Shown here piece after piece: positions 18,216-28,409 of a stretch of 58,247 nt of DNA. Position 1 is the first letter of the stretch, and the number at the start of each line of letters is the position of its first letter. A program made the position numbers and the translations under genes. This DNA is from Sporosarcina sp. E16_8 (GTDB lineage: Bacteria; Bacillota; Bacilli; Bacillales_A; Planococcaceae), in the NCBI RefSeq assembly GCF_017347095.1, contig NZ_JADPRZ010000018.1:1-58247 (forward strand), given 5' to 3'. The notes beneath the pieces were generated by a model that saw only the letters and a list, made by a program, of their open reading frames with translations, was not told where the DNA came from and made no database searches.

Positions 18216-18368
18216 GTGTGGCTCTCGAGGAAGGAATGAACTGCTATTAACCCCTTAAATGTGACATAATTATTTCGTCGAAAGCGGGCCGAATATAGTC
18301 CGGTAAAAACGAAGGTTATCAAGCCATTCTCCCCAGTATTTTACGCAAATAAATGGTTAAGCAACAGA
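18216..18368 (-). repeat. Kissing-hairpin element (family K), terminal fragment
   Basis: In reverse orientation this matches one end of the K element: GTGTGGCTCTCGAGGA, then CGAAAGCGGGCCG, CCCCAGTATTTTACGCAAAT, and the terminal repeat TGGTTAAGCAACAGA (18354-18368). The part carrying the two loop-complementary hairpins is absent. It fills much of the gap before the nucleotidase gene. Confidence 0.7.
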
Positions 18369-18452
18369 TGCGATAAGAAAGTATACGTTTTTCACCTGAA
18401 GCAGTGTCTAGACTCCGGCGCAATTCTTTCTACAATTTAATACTAAATTGTT

Positions 18453-18481
18453 TTGCCCACTACTTACCATAATGGTATAAT
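18453..18481 (+). promoter_or_regulatory. Sigma-A promoter of the SLH-nucleotidase gene
   Basis: TTGCCC, a 17-bp spacer, then a perfect TATAAT (18476-18481), 82 bp upstream of the chosen TTG start. Confidence 0.6.
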
Positions 18482-18563
18482 TGAAGTACAGACTATTCCG
18501 TCATTAGTTCATGAATTTAAGTAATGATGAATTAGTATGAAAAAAGGAAATGAGGGTTGTACT

Positions 18564-20738
18564 TTGTCTATTAAATACTCCAAAAGCACTATAGCGGCCA
18601 CGCTTCTATTAAGCTCAGTTGCTATCACGCCTGTAATGGCTGCGGAAACACCTGTTGCAGCAACCGGAGACTTCTCGATGACGGTGCTTCACACCAATGA
18701 CACGCACGCAAACCTCGCTACTACAGCGGAACGTGCAGCACTCGTCAAAAAGCTCAAGAAAGAAAAACCGTATAACGTCCTTCTTGATGCAGGCGATGTC
18801 TTTTCCGGAACACTTTACTTCAACGAGTTTAAAGGACAAGCTGACCTCGCTGTCATGAATTACCTTGGATATGATGCCATGACATTCGGCAACCACGAGT
18901 TCGACCTTGGCTCATCTGCAGAAGGGCACAAAGCGCTAGTAGATTTCATTAAAGGGGCGAAATTCCCATTCGTTGGCGCCAACACTGACTTTTCTGCTGA
19001 CCCACTTTTCGATGGGCTTCAGTCTAGAACGGTTGAGACAAAAGCTGAAGACGGTAAAATCTATAACGGTATTATTAAAGAAGTGAATGGTGAGAAAGTT
19101 GGCATTTTTGGTCTAACGACTGAAGAAACAAAAGATATTTCAAGCCCTGAGAAAGTACAATTTACGAACTATATCGTGGAAGCTAAAGAAGCGGTCGCTG
19201 CATTTGAAAAAGCCGGTGTGAACAAAATTATCGCGCTTACTCATATCGGATATAATGACTCCGACAATGTCGACAATGACCTCCTTCTTGCTAAAAATGT
19301 ACCAGGTATCGACATCATCGTCGGGGGTCACACCCATGTTAAACTTGACGAACCTTTTGTAATTAACAAAGATACTGAACCTGTCGTTATCGTTCAGGCC
19401 AATGAGTACAATAAATTCTTAGGACAACTCGACATCACATTTGATGAAAAAGGTGTCATTAAAGATTATAGCGGTGTTCTCCATGTTGTTGGCGGTGAAA
19501 ATGCGGCAACTGATGCAGACGCAGCGCAAATTATTAAGCCATTTTCTGATAAAGTGAAAGCGACAATGGAGAAACCAACTGGCGCGACTGCTGGTGTATT
19601 CCTAAGCGGTCTCCGCGATCTTGGTGGTGTTCGTGCCGGTGAAACCAATCTAGGGAATATTATCACGGATGGTATGCTTGCAAAAGCGAAAGAAATCGAC
19701 CCTTCAACTGTCATCGCATTCCAAAATGGCGGCGGCATACGAACTTCAATTCCACAAGGACCAATTACATATGGTCAAGCAATTTCAGTACTGCCATTTG
19801 GCAACACACTTGCATTGATGGAACTAAGCGGTACAGAATTGAAAGCTGTTTTTGAAAGATCTGTTGAAAAGTACCCTGAAGAAGATGGCGGTTTCCTTCA
19901 CGTTTCTGGAATGAAACTAATTTTCAATCCAGAAGCTAAAATTGGCAATCGTGTCATCTCAATGGCGATCGACGGTAAGGAAATAGAAGCTGATAAAATG
20001 TATAAAGTTACAACTAATGTCTTCACTGCTCAAGGTGGCGACAACTATGAAGTACTTAAAAAAGCATATGCAGAGGGACGTGCTAGTGAACCAGGCTTCT
20101 CCGACTGGGAGAATTTCGCAGATCACATGAAATCCATTGGTACAATCAGCTCTGGAATTGAAGGCCGCATTCTAGCAAAAGTCCCTTATAGTGACGTTGC
20201 CTACGATAGCTGGGCGTATCCATTTGTTTCAGATCTTTATTACCGTGGAATCTTGAAAGGTAAAGACGCGACATTTGGTCCGCAAAAAGAAATGACACGC
20301 GCGCAAGCTGCTTCTTGGATTGTCCGTGCACTTGACCTAAAAGCTGTAGGTACTGCACCATTTAGCGATATTGAAAAATATGATGCGGATACAAAAGCTG
20401 AAATCGTTGCTGCATACGAAAACGGGCTAATTAAAGGCGTTAACGGCAAATTCCTGCCGAGCGAAAAAGTGACACGTGCACAATTCGCGTTGATGCTTGA
20501 ACGTGCGTATGAAAAGTACACAGGTAAAAAGTATACAGCGGCTGCAAAAGCACCCTATGCAGATTTCGGTAACTATGATGCAGAAGCAGTAAACGCTATC
20601 TCCATGCTTCACGAACTTGGAATCACTACAGGGTCTGACGGTAAATTCATGCCTGGTCAATCAACATCACGCGAACATGCAGCGAAAATTATTTCGAACT
20701 TTGTTTACAATGTAAAACAAGCGAAGAAAGCTGAATAA
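18564..20738 (+). CDS. SLH-anchored 5'-nucleotidase (UshA-like)
   Basis: 724 residues from a TTG at 18564, which has GAGGGT six bases upstream and begins a normal signal peptide (cleavage near VMA-AE). An ATG nine codons earlier has no ribosome site. The metallophosphoesterase domain comes first (VLHTNDTHANL, LLDAGDVFSG, FGNHEFDLG, ALTHIGYND, VGGHTHVKL). The 5'-nucleotidase C-terminal domain follows (FQNGGGIRTSIPQGP, SVLPFGNTLALMELSG, TNVFTAQGGDNY). Three SLH repeats close the protein (about the last 180 residues; EMTRAQAASWIVRA, KVTRAQFALMLERA). It would hydrolyse extracellular nucleotides or UDP-sugars at the cell surface. There is no separate terminator; the K element that begins 20 bp later may supply one. 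Confidence 0.93.
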   Translation: MSIKYSKSTIAATLLLSSVAITPVMAAETPVAATGDFSMTVLHTNDTHANLATTAERAALVKKLKKEKPYNVLLDAGDVFSGTLYFNEFKGQADLAVMNYLGYDAMTFGNHEFDLGSSAEGHKALVDFIKGAKFPFVGANTDFSADPLFDGLQSRTVETKAEDGKIYNGIIKEVNGEKVGIFGLTTEETKDISSPEKVQFTNYIVEAKEAVAAFEKAGVNKIIALTHIGYNDSDNVDNDLLLAKNVPGIDIIVGGHTHVKLDEPFVINKDTEPVVIVQANEYNKFLGQLDITFDEKGVIKDYSGVLHVVGGENAATDADAAQIIKPFSDKVKATMEKPTGATAGVFLSGLRDLGGVRAGETNLGNIITDGMLAKAKEIDPSTVIAFQNGGGIRTSIPQGPITYGQAISVLPFGNTLALMELSGTELKAVFERSVEKYPEEDGGFLHVSGMKLIFNPEAKIGNRVISMAIDGKEIEADKMYKVTTNVFTAQGGDNYEVLKKAYAEGRASEPGFSDWENFADHMKSIGTISSGIEGRILAKVPYSDVAYDSWAYPFVSDLYYRGILKGKDATFGPQKEMTRAQAASWIVRALDLKAVGTAPFSDIEKYDADTKAEIVAAYENGLIKGVNGKFLPSEKVTRAQFALMLERAYEKYTGKKYTAAAKAPYADFGNYDAEAVNAISMLHELGITTGSDGKFMPGQSTSREHAAKIISNFVYNVKQAKKAE

Positions 20739-20757
20739 GTAAGGAGTAAAAAAAACG

Positions 20758-21452
20758 TCTGTTGATTACCCATTTATTTGCATAAAGTACTGGCGAGAAG
20801 GGATTGAAGACCTTTATTTTCACTGGATTATTTCCGGCCCGCTTTCGGCAAATTAATCACGACAGATTTACTGGGGAGCCCGAGTGTGGCCAGAAGTGAC
20901 TTCGTCACTTCTAGCCACACTTTTTTCAGTAATCCTGTTACGAATAGTTGCCTGTCGCGTTCCTACACTGTTCAAGTGAAAAATGCAGGTATGTACGAAT
21001 AGATGACTTTCTATAGGGATTGTAAGTGCCCGAAGATGCAATTTCTGGCACTCTTGCACGTTGGATAATGTGCTTCTTGCTTACTCTTAACAAAGAGTAT
21101 GCATCTAATCATGTGACGTCCTATAGAAAGTGACTCTTCTTTAATTAAGAAAGAAAAAACCATAAAGAAAACATCAGCCGCCAAAATTGCATCTTTGGCG
21201 GCTTTTCTCCAGGTAGATGCCCCTCTATTCTTTCGTTCCAAAAAGTTTCTGCACTCTGTGTACTAATGCATTTGGAACGCGACGGATGAAGGACCACCAT
21301 ACGATTACCGAAAAATTATGTAGGGATGCGACAAAGTCGTATCCCTACACATTCAGACATCTGGATAATGGTATGGGTAGTCATTCAATCCTAAGCAATC
21401 AAAATGTAGCTATACACGTTGCACCCAGTGTGTGATCAAGTTATTTGCTGGT
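20758..21452 (+). repeat. Kissing-hairpin element (family K), copy A
   Basis: About 695 bp, non-coding. Left terminal repeat TCTGTTGATTACCCA (20758-20772). Hairpin 1 is at 20883-20921 (AGTGTGGCCAGAAGTGAC and partner) and runs straight into TTTTTT, so it can serve as a terminator for the upstream nucleotidase gene. Hairpin P2 is at 21025-21052 with loop GATGCAAT. Hairpin P3 is at 21176-21203 with loop ATTGCATC. Hairpin P4 is at 21319-21349 (TGTAGGGATGCGAC / GTCGTATCCCTACA). The right end is truncated relative to copies C and D. ORFs inside are shadows. Confidence 0.85.
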
Positions 21453-21469
21453 TACTTTTCCTATCCAAT

Positions 21470-21514
21470 AAAAAAAGCGAACAACTTGTCCGAAGACTTG
21501 TTGTTCGCTTTTTT
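21470..21514 (-). terminator. Terminator of the second chemoreceptor gene
   Basis: AAAAAAGCGAACAA and TTGTTCGCTTTTTT enclose a 15-nt loop region just after the minus-strand stop codon. It may work in both directions. Confidence 0.88.
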
Positions 21515-21518
21515 GCTA

Positions 21519-23207
21519 TCAAACTCTGAAATGCTTCATCTCCACTTGAAGATCTTCAGCAAGTTGAGATAATGTTTGTGCACTTGATGAAATTTCCTGA
21601 TTGACCGCTAGCTGTTCTTCCGTTGCTGCGCTTGTATCGCCCGCGGCAGCAGCAGCTTCACCGCTCAACTGTTCGATTTCATTAGCCCCACGACTCACAT
21701 CTTCTGCCATCGCCTGGATTTCCTCAATTGCAGCAGATACTGTTTCGACTTTAGCGGCAACATCCCCGACTGCTAGTTGGATTTCTTCGAAAACAAGACG
21801 TGACTGCTCGGTTGCTGCAATACCGCTATCTACTCGCTCATTTCCTGCCGTAATGGAAGTAACGGCACGTTTTGAGGCGTTTTGAATCATACTTACCATC
21901 TTACCGATTTCCGTAGCAGACGTCTTCGACTGTTCTGCCAATTTCCGGACTTCCTCTGCTACAACCGCAAAGCCTTTACCGTATTCCCCTGCACGTGCAG
22001 CTTCGATTGCTGCATTGAGTGCTAGTAAATTCGTTTGCTCGGCAATCGTCGTAATGAGAGTCGTGACTTTTTGAATTTCATCCGAATGCTGCGCCATTTC
22101 CTCCATAATTTCGGAAGATTCCTGGATTGTTGAATGGATTGTCGACATCTGATTTGACATTTCCCCTACAACACTCGATCCCGTCGTAACGAGGTTCGCT
22201 ACGGTTTCTGCCGCCTGTAGCATCTCTTCATTATTTGTCGCAATTTCAGCAACGCCTAATGATAGTTCTTCCATAGATGAACTGGACTGTCCGATAATCC
22301 TCTGCTGCTGTTCACTGCCAATCAGCTGATTTTCAGCAGTCTTGGCAACCATTTCTGAAGAGGCCATACTTTCTTCGGAACTCGCCGACAATTCTTCTGA
22401 CTGAACTGCTAATTGAGCGGCAGAAGCGTTGATTTTACGCACCATATTCGCGACATCTGTCCCCATTTTATTGAACGCTGCCGCCATATCTCCGATTTCA
22501 TCTTTGTTTTTAACCACTAATAAATCAATGGTCAAATTCCCTTGAGCGATTTCATTCAAGCCCTCTGTCACTACGCGAACAGGACGCGAAATAGTACGAC
22601 TAATTACTGTAGATATGATGATACCTGCAATCGTTGCAAGAACAATCATACCAATAACGAGCAGTTTCGAAACTGCCATGAAACCTTGTAATTCATTGCG
22701 CGTTTCCTCTAAGGCCTTATATTGTCCCTCTTTGATGATCTTTGCATTTTCCAAGACAAGAGAACCGATGTTGGCAGATGCTCGTCCAAGTTCTGTTGCT
22801 TTACGATCTTTTCCATCTTGGACGCTTAATACAATTTCATTTTGCAGATTTAAATATTTTGTTTGTGCCACTTGAAGTTCTTCCAATAACGTCTGATGTT
22901 CTTTCGTAAGTAGAATAGCGTACAATTCGTCGTATAATTCGTTGTAACGAATTACGTGTTCCGCACGCGTTTCCAAAAGTGAATCATCCTTGAATAACAT
23001 AAAACCACGCACATCATCTTGAATTTCATTGTGTTTTAAGATGAATTCATCCACTAACTCTACTTTTTTTACCCGGTCATCTAGTAAAAAGGTATAATCT
23101 GAGTTTAGACGAATAGACGTTAATAAACCTATTACGCCGACAATTACAAGCAATACCAAAATTGTCGAAAAACCCGCCCACAATTTTTTCGCTACAGTAA
23201 ATTTCAT
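21519..23207 (-). CDS. Methyl-accepting chemotaxis protein
   Basis: 562 residues from the ATG at 23207 ([10 protein letters not shown]). The run of six G just upstream fits this ATG better than the ATG three bases before it or the TTG at 23222. The first membrane segment is at about 10-33. A four-helix-bundle sensor with [25 protein letters not shown] (read in parts) extends to about 175, then a second membrane segment (about 182-202), HAMP (about 205-260) and the long signalling coiled coil with the hairpin tip [20 protein letters not shown]. It belongs to a different subfamily from the receptor at 237. It is transcribed alone. The ligand is unknown. Confidence 0.95.
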   Translation of the reverse strand: MKFTVAKKLWAGFSTILVLLVIVGVIGLLTSIRLNSDYTFLLDDRVKKVELVDEFILKHNEIQDDVRGFMLFKDDSLLETRAEHVIRYNELYDELYAILLTKEHQTLLEELQVAQTKYLNLQNEIVLSVQDGKDRKATELGRASANIGSLVLENAKIIKEGQYKALEETRNELQGFMAVSKLLVIGMIVLATIAGIIISTVISRTISRPVRVVTEGLNEIAQGNLTIDLLVVKNKDEIGDMAAAFNKMGTDVANMVRKINASAAQLAVQSEELSASSEESMASSEMVAKTAENQLIGSEQQQRIIGQSSSSMEELSLGVAEIATNNEEMLQAAETVANLVTTGSSVVGEMSNQMSTIHSTIQESSEIMEEMAQHSDEIQKVTTLITTIAEQTNLLALNAAIEAARAGEYGKGFAVVAEEVRKLAEQSKTSATEIGKMVSMIQNASKRAVTSITAGNERVDSGIAATEQSRLVFEEIQLAVGDVAAKVETVSAAIEEIQAMAEDVSRGANEIEQLSGEAAAAAGDTSAATEEQLAVNQEISSSAQTLSQLAEDLQVEMKHFRV

Positions 23208-23387
23208 CATTTCCCCCCACAATCTTTTGGCCTATTCAGATTATATAACTATTGACGGATAATAGCATTACTTTTATACTAATTCAGAATACTTTGATTT
23301 ATCGACCCATTTCATGTTTGGATGAATACAACGCCATTACTTGCGTACAATGAATTATACAAAAATGGTTAACTAAGGAGATTACAT

Positions 23388-24299
23388 GTGAGGAACAGTA
23401 AAAAATGGATACTGATAAGTGGAATTCTCGCATCGATAATACTCATCCCTTCCATTTGGCTCGTCGTCTTCTATATGAATGCTGCTGGCACCGTAGCGGA
23501 AATGCATGAACCAATCGAACGCGAAATTTCAGTGATGCGTGAAGCCGAGGTTATTTTCAAGAAACAGGATCCCTTTTCTGTCCTATTACTAGGCGTGGAT
23601 GAGCGCGAAGGCGATACTGGACGTTCGGATACAATCGTTGCTATAACGGTTAATCCAACAGAACAGTCGACGAAAATGGTCAGTATACCGAGGGATACGT
23701 ACGCAACTATAGTTGGCCTAAACACTAAAGATAAAATCAATCATGCCTATGCATTTGGAGGTACGACAATGGCCGTGGCGTCCGTTGAGTTGTTGCTAGA
23801 CATCCCAATCGATTACATTGCAACCATTAACATGGAAGGGTTTGAAAACATTGTCGACGCTGTTGGTGGCATCTCGATTAGGAATGAACTCGATTTCCAT
23901 GTTGATGAACATGTCTTCCCTAAAGGGGAAATCCAATTGGATGGAGAAGCTGCACTCATTTATGTTCGGATGAGGTATGAAGATCCCCGTGGTGATTTCG
24001 GTAGACAGGACAGACAAAAGAAAATCATCGAAGGTGTTTTACGTAAAGGAGCCTCTCTAACAGGTCTTAGGAACTATAAAAGTGTTTTCAATGCACTTGG
24101 CAATAACGTTCGGACAAACATGACATTCGAAGAAATGACAGATGTTCAAAAAAATTACCGTTCTGCTTTAAGTAAAGTGGAACAGCTTCACTTCCAAGAT
24201 GGGAATGGTAAAAAGATGAATGGTATCTGGTATTATCTAATGGATGACGAGGAATTGGTGGAGGTCTCAAGGGCATTGAAGGCGCATTTGGGGTTGTAG
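23388..24299 (+). CDS. LytR-CpsA-Psr family wall-polymer ligase
   Basis: 303 residues. One N-terminal membrane anchor (about 8-30) and an extracellular LCP domain (about 60-215): FSVLLLGVDEREGDTGRSDT in parts, MVSIPRDTYATI, KINHAYAFGG, then GLNTK and the RMRYEDPRGDFGRQDRQKKI region with the Arg and Asp residues that bind the polyprenyl pyrophosphate. LCP enzymes transfer teichoic acid or other secondary polymers from lipid carrier to peptidoglycan. With the GT4 and MurJ-like genes nearby it fits a wall-glycan role. The GTG start has AAGGAG seven bases upstream. Confidence 0.92.
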   Translation: MRNSKKWILISGILASIILIPSIWLVVFYMNAAGTVAEMHEPIEREISVMREAEVIFKKQDPFSVLLLGVDEREGDTGRSDTIVAITVNPTEQSTKMVSIPRDTYATIVGLNTKDKINHAYAFGGTTMAVASVELLLDIPIDYIATINMEGFENIVDAVGGISIRNELDFHVDEHVFPKGEIQLDGEAALIYVRMRYEDPRGDFGRQDRQKKIIEGVLRKGASLTGLRNYKSVFNALGNNVRTNMTFEEMTDVQKNYRSALSKVEQLHFQDGNGKKMNGIWYYLMDDEELVEVSRALKAHLGL

Positions 24300-24388
24300 A
24301 TTGTTTACTTTTGGCGATACGTTTTCTTCTAGTAAAATGATGTTGTTCTCCCGAGTAATCTGTCTCAACCAACCATTCGCTACTGATT

Positions 24389-24427
24389 AAAAACGCATAA
24401 AAGGATTTTTTCCCCTTTATGCGTTTT
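24389..24427. terminator. Bidirectional terminator between converging genes
   Basis: AAAACGCATAAA and TTTATGCGTTTT arms around a short loop, with A-run and T-run on the two sides. It serves the LCP gene on the plus strand and the SLH phosphodiesterase gene on the minus strand. Confidence 0.85.
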
Positions 24428-24438
24428 CATTCAGTACA

Positions 24439-26808
24439 TCATTTTTGTTTCAATGAATACTTCGCGAAACCTTCTTTAGTTGGAGACAGGTATTCAATAC
24501 CGCTTCCTTGTGGGATGAATTCTTTCGCCTTCTCAGACGTTTCAAATGTAACATTGATACTTTCATTCAAGGGTGCGAACGCCCAGTTACTGTCTGCAGA
24601 TGGATCGATTGTACCTACATCAATCATGTAATCCATAATTGCCTGGCGGTTTTCATAGGCATAATCGATTGAATCTGTCGCACTGCGTACACCGGGGAAA
24701 TCTCCGCTTGCACGGTAATTATTCGTCACTACGATGAATTTTTGTTTTGGATCAATCGGTTTTCCATCATACTGCAAATTGACAACACGATTAGCTGAGT
24801 CATTAATCGTTTTTCCATTGTAATCATATTTAGCAGGTTGAGTGACGTCAAAATCATATGTGACGCCATCGATAACATCGAAGTTATACGTACGGAACTC
24901 TTCGTTAATTAAGTTTTGTTGTTCTTTAGATGACGGGTCAATTTGGTTAAATTGACCTGCCGACATTTCAAGCCATTCTTTAACATCTGCACCTGTCATA
25001 ACAAGCGCGAACACTGTATTGTCGAATACATAAAGGTCTGCCACGTTTTTAATGGCTATTTCACCTGTTGGAATTTCAGTGTAATAGTTTGCTCCATTAC
25101 GGCCACCCGCTTTGAATGGGGCACCTGATGATAGAACGGGCAGTTTCTCGTATTCAGTGCCTTTAATCTTATCTTCAACGAACCACTTTTGTGCATTTGT
25201 TACGAGTTGTATCGAAGGATCGTCTTTCACAAGAGCAAAGTAACTATTGATTGGTGCCGTTGTTTTTCCTACTGGACTGCGCACATACTTGATTGTTCCT
25301 TCATGTGCTTCTTTTACTGCATCGATTACTTTTTGAACAACTTTGTCTGATTTCTTATCAATTTCACGCACTGCCCCTTTGCCTTTGATAACAGCCCATT
25401 GATCACCTGATTTTTTTAGTTCAAGATCAATGATGCCCAAGTGGCTACCAAATTTACCCGGCATAACGACAGGTGTTCCGTTTACTGTTCCCTGTTCCAT
25501 ATCAATATTTTTAAGATCCCCAAAATCTCCTGGGAATACTGCATGGTTATGGCCTGTCAAAATTGCATCAACACCATCGAGTTGTGAAATTTGATACGTT
25601 ACATCATCTTCATCAACAGTATGAATTTCATCCCCCATTCCTGAGTGTGATAAAACCACGATAATATCTGCGCCTTGCCCCTTCATCTCGGGGATGAATT
25701 TCTCCACTGTATTCGCTGCATCTTCTACAGTTACTTTACCGTCAAGTAGTGCACGGTCCCAGCGGACGATCCCCGGTGCAACAACACCGATAACGCCAAC
25801 TTTTAACGTATGCGCCTCGCCTATCCCATCGACAACTTCTTTATCGAAAATAGCGTAAGGTGTGTAGCGATTGTTCTTCGTTTTTGCATCATAGACATTG
25901 GCATTCAATACTGGGAATGGCGCTTCCTCCAACACCGAATCCAAATAGTCCAGACCATAGTTGAACTCATGATTGCCTAATGTACTAGCATCATAATTAA
26001 GTGACTCGAGGGCAGCCAGTGCCGGATGAAGTTCACCTTTTTCAAGCTTGTCTACTGTTACTTTATAACCGCCAAGAGGCGTTCCTTGGATCAAATCCCC
26101 GTTATCGAATAGGAGATTGTTTGGGTTTTCTGCGCGCGCCTCTTCAATTAAGACCGCAGTTTTCGCAAGTCCGACTTCATTCGATACTTTATCCTGATAA
26201 TAATCATAGTTAACAAAATTCGTATGCAAATCAGATGTTCCTAAAATGCGCAGCGAAACTGAATTCGATGGCGGCTCCACGTTATATGCACTTAGCAACC
26301 GATCAATAATTTTAGTAACTTGTACTTTTGTTACAAGCTTCTGTGGTTTTGCCGTGCCGTCTTCAAATCCTTGTAACAGGCCGAGTCCGACACTTCTTGA
26401 AAGTTCCGCGGATTCGTTTGTCTTAAATGAACTTTTGTCTTTGAATTTATCAAGCAAATCAGTTGAGAAGACTTCTTCTGACTTAATGGCCCGAGACGCA
26501 ATCAGGAATGCGTGCTCGCGTGTCAGCTTCTGATCCGGCTTGAAAGTTGTGGAAGTAGCACCTTTGATGAGGCCCATTTTCTGTGCTGCTTCCACGTAAG
26601 GCGCCAATTGCGCATCTACATCGGTAAACGCCAGTGTCTCGCCGTCACTTAGTTCAAATTCAAGTGCCTTAACAATCGCTGAGATATATTCCCCCCGGGT
26701 CACATCTTGCGTTTTCGTAGCCGCATTCGCTTGAGTTGCAAACGATAACCCACTTAGCGACAATGCCAAAATGACAATCCACATACCCGACTTTTTTAAT
26801 AAAGACAT
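24439..26808 (-). CDS. SLH-anchored cyclic-nucleotide phosphodiesterase/nucleotidase (CpdB/YfkN-like)
   Basis: 789 residues. Signal peptide 1-29 (ends ANA). Two SLH repeats follow at the N-terminus (about 35-160; GEYISAIVKAL, KLTREHAFLIA). The metallophosphoesterase domain spans about 200-455 (ILGTSDLHTNFVNYDYY, LFDNGDLIQGTPLG, LGNHEFNYGLDYL, VLSHSGMGDE, LTGHNHAVFPG). The nucleotidase C-terminal domain follows (SGAPFKAGGRNGANYYTEI in parts, YVFDNTVFALVMTGADVKEWLE). The sequence is of the 2',3'-cyclic-nucleotide 2'-phosphodiesterase/3'-nucleotidase type. SLH is at the opposite end from the nucleotidase at 18564, so the two were built separately. The ATG follows AAGGGAG. Confidence 0.93.
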   Translation of the reverse strand: MSLLKKSGMWIVILALSLSGLSFATQANAATKTQDVTRGEYISAIVKALEFELSDGETLAFTDVDAQLAPYVEAAQKMGLIKGATSTTFKPDQKLTREHAFLIASRAIKSEEVFSTDLLDKFKDKSSFKTNESAELSRSVGLGLLQGFEDGTAKPQKLVTKVQVTKIIDRLLSAYNVEPPSNSVSLRILGTSDLHTNFVNYDYYQDKVSNEVGLAKTAVLIEEARAENPNNLLFDNGDLIQGTPLGGYKVTVDKLEKGELHPALAALESLNYDASTLGNHEFNYGLDYLDSVLEEAPFPVLNANVYDAKTKNNRYTPYAIFDKEVVDGIGEAHTLKVGVIGVVAPGIVRWDRALLDGKVTVEDAANTVEKFIPEMKGQGADIIVVLSHSGMGDEIHTVDEDDVTYQISQLDGVDAILTGHNHAVFPGDFGDLKNIDMEQGTVNGTPVVMPGKFGSHLGIIDLELKKSGDQWAVIKGKGAVREIDKKSDKVVQKVIDAVKEAHEGTIKYVRSPVGKTTAPINSYFALVKDDPSIQLVTNAQKWFVEDKIKGTEYEKLPVLSSGAPFKAGGRNGANYYTEIPTGEIAIKNVADLYVFDNTVFALVMTGADVKEWLEMSAGQFNQIDPSSKEQQNLINEEFRTYNFDVIDGVTYDFDVTQPAKYDYNGKTINDSANRVVNLQYDGKPIDPKQKFIVVTNNYRASGDFPGVRSATDSIDYAYENRQAIMDYMIDVGTIDPSADSNWAFAPLNESINVTFETSEKAKEFIPQGSGIEYLSPTKEGFAKYSLKQK

Positions 26809-26955
26809 TTGTCCATCTCCCTTATTTTGTATTCATTTCCGTGCGAATACACGGAATGACCAAGTGGCTCTGGTAAGCTAGCCAACTCACTTTCTAGCAT
26901 ATCACGGAATTCAGAATGTTCCGCACCTATTACCTCACGCTTACAAATAATGCGA

Positions 26956-26994
26956 AATAAGCCCCTATTTGCTTTCATTAAAAAGGGGCTTATT
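26956..26994 (-). terminator. Terminator of the ugp-type operon
   Basis: AATAAGCCCCT and AGGGGCTTATT arms around an 18-nt loop, just after the binding-protein stop codon on the minus strand. The T-run is short. Confidence 0.65.
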
Positions 26995-27004
26995 ATCTAT
27001 AGTT

Positions 27005-28378
27005 CTACTTCTTCGTTTTGTTGGCAATCTCCATTGCTCGGTTTGTTCCTTCAGCCGCTTTATCAAGTACTTCTTTTGGGTCTTTCCCTTGATAAAGATC
27101 TTCCAACGCAGTGACAATCTGCTGGCGTGATTCCGGGAAGACTGAAATTAGCGCACCTTGTGTTGCTAGGCCTGGCACCGTATCTTGCAACTGATCTACC
27201 GTTACTTTGTACTGCGGGAATTCCGCCCACTTCTCTTTTACATTCTCTTCATCATAGGCTTTTGGGTTAATGGCGAAATAGCCTGTATCCAAATGCCATT
27301 GTGCCTGCACTTCTGGCGTTGTTAAATATTTCATGAACGCCCATGCCGCTTCTTGCTCTTTTTCAGCGATGCCCTTGGACATCCAAAGTGAAGCACCACC
27401 AATTACAACACCGTTTCGCTTCACTTCATCCGCATATGGGATATAAGCAACACCTACGTCAAATGGCGCTGTCGTGATGGCGCCTGCAACTCCTGCTGAT
27501 GAATCCATATACATGGCAACTTTTCCGGATGCAAAGGCTGCGCGGATATCATCCCAGTTCGTTCCGAAGTTGCCGAATGTACCCGCTTTATTCATTGTAT
27601 CCAAAAAGTCAAAGACGTTAAGTCCTTCTGGTCCATTAAAGAGTGCTTCCGTTGCGTCACCTGAACGTCCATTGTCTTCATTTACATATAATCCGCCTTG
27701 CGTTGCAACGAGCTGTTCGAAAAACCACCCATACGTCAACATGGAGAATCCATACATCTCACCCTTTTTCAGTTTTGCTGCCGCATTGATTACTTCTGAA
27801 AACGTTTCGGGTGCTTTTTCAGGGTCAAGCCCTGCTTCCTTGAACGCATCTTTGTTGTAGACCATTACTGGAGTCGATGAGTTGAATGGCATCGAATAGA
27901 GCTCTCCGTCGACTTTATAGTAATTTAAAATATTTTCTTCAAGCTGAGACAAATCATAATTATCTTTGTCGATGAACGACTGGATTGGCTCAATATAGCC
28001 GCTGTCAATCATATACTTTGTCCCGACTTCGAATACCTGTGTAATGGCTGGCGCGTCTTTCGTACCGCCGACACCACGTAGTTTTGTCAGAGATTCTTCA
28101 TAAGTCCCTTGGAACTCAGCAACCACTTCAAACTTATCCTGTGAGTCATTAAAACCTTTGACGATTGAATCGAGTGATTCCTGCCCTGTACCAGACATCG
28201 CATGCCAAAATTCAATGGACACTTTCTCGTCCTCTGTACCTGTTCCTTCGCTAGTAGCAGGTTTGGGCGTTTCCGTCTCTTCGTCCTTTGTATCACTGTC
28301 GCTGTTCGTACATGCTGTCAGAACTGCCAAACTCAAAATAAGAAGCCAGAAAATTGATGATTTTAATAGTTTCATCAT
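27005..28378 (-). CDS. ugpB: ABC transporter sugar/glycerol-3-phosphate-binding lipoprotein (UgpB-like)
   Basis: 457 residues from the ATG at 28378, which has AAGGGG eight bases upstream (a GTG at 28387 overlaps that site). Lipobox LTAC with Cys-23. It is a family 1 extracellular solute-binding protein: EFWHAMSGTGQESLDSIVKGFN in parts, MPFNSSTPVMVYNKDAF, GWFFEQLVATQGG, MYMDSSAGVAG and AAWAFMKYLTTPEVQAQWH. The wording and the partner genes fit UgpB (sn-glycerol-3-phosphate and glycerophosphodiesters). It is last in the operon ugpC-ugpA-ugpE-ugpB. Related maltose-type receptors remain possible. Confidence 0.88.
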   Translation of the reverse strand: MMKLLKSSIFWLLILSLAVLTACTNSDSDTKDEETETPKPATSEGTGTEDEKVSIEFWHAMSGTGQESLDSIVKGFNDSQDKFEVVAEFQGTYEESLTKLRGVGGTKDAPAITQVFEVGTKYMIDSGYIEPIQSFIDKDNYDLSQLEENILNYYKVDGELYSMPFNSSTPVMVYNKDAFKEAGLDPEKAPETFSEVINAAAKLKKGEMYGFSMLTYGWFFEQLVATQGGLYVNEDNGRSGDATEALFNGPEGLNVFDFLDTMNKAGTFGNFGTNWDDIRAAFASGKVAMYMDSSAGVAGAITTAPFDVGVAYIPYADEVKRNGVVIGGASLWMSKGIAEKEQEAAWAFMKYLTTPEVQAQWHLDTGYFAINPKAYDEENVKEKWAEFPQYKVTVDQLQDTVPGLATQGALISVFPESRQQIVTALEDLYQGKDPKEVLDKAAEGTNRAMEIANKTKK

Positions 28379-28409
28379 ACTGAGCACCCCTTTTTTATTG
28401 TAGTAAACA

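Noticed and set aside
20739..21518. Group I/II intron or known large RNA (OLE, GOLLD, ROOL) in the K elements
   Set aside because: I could not recognise the conserved core of any of these, and multiple copies with inverted ends fit a repeat element better. A covariance-model search would settle it.
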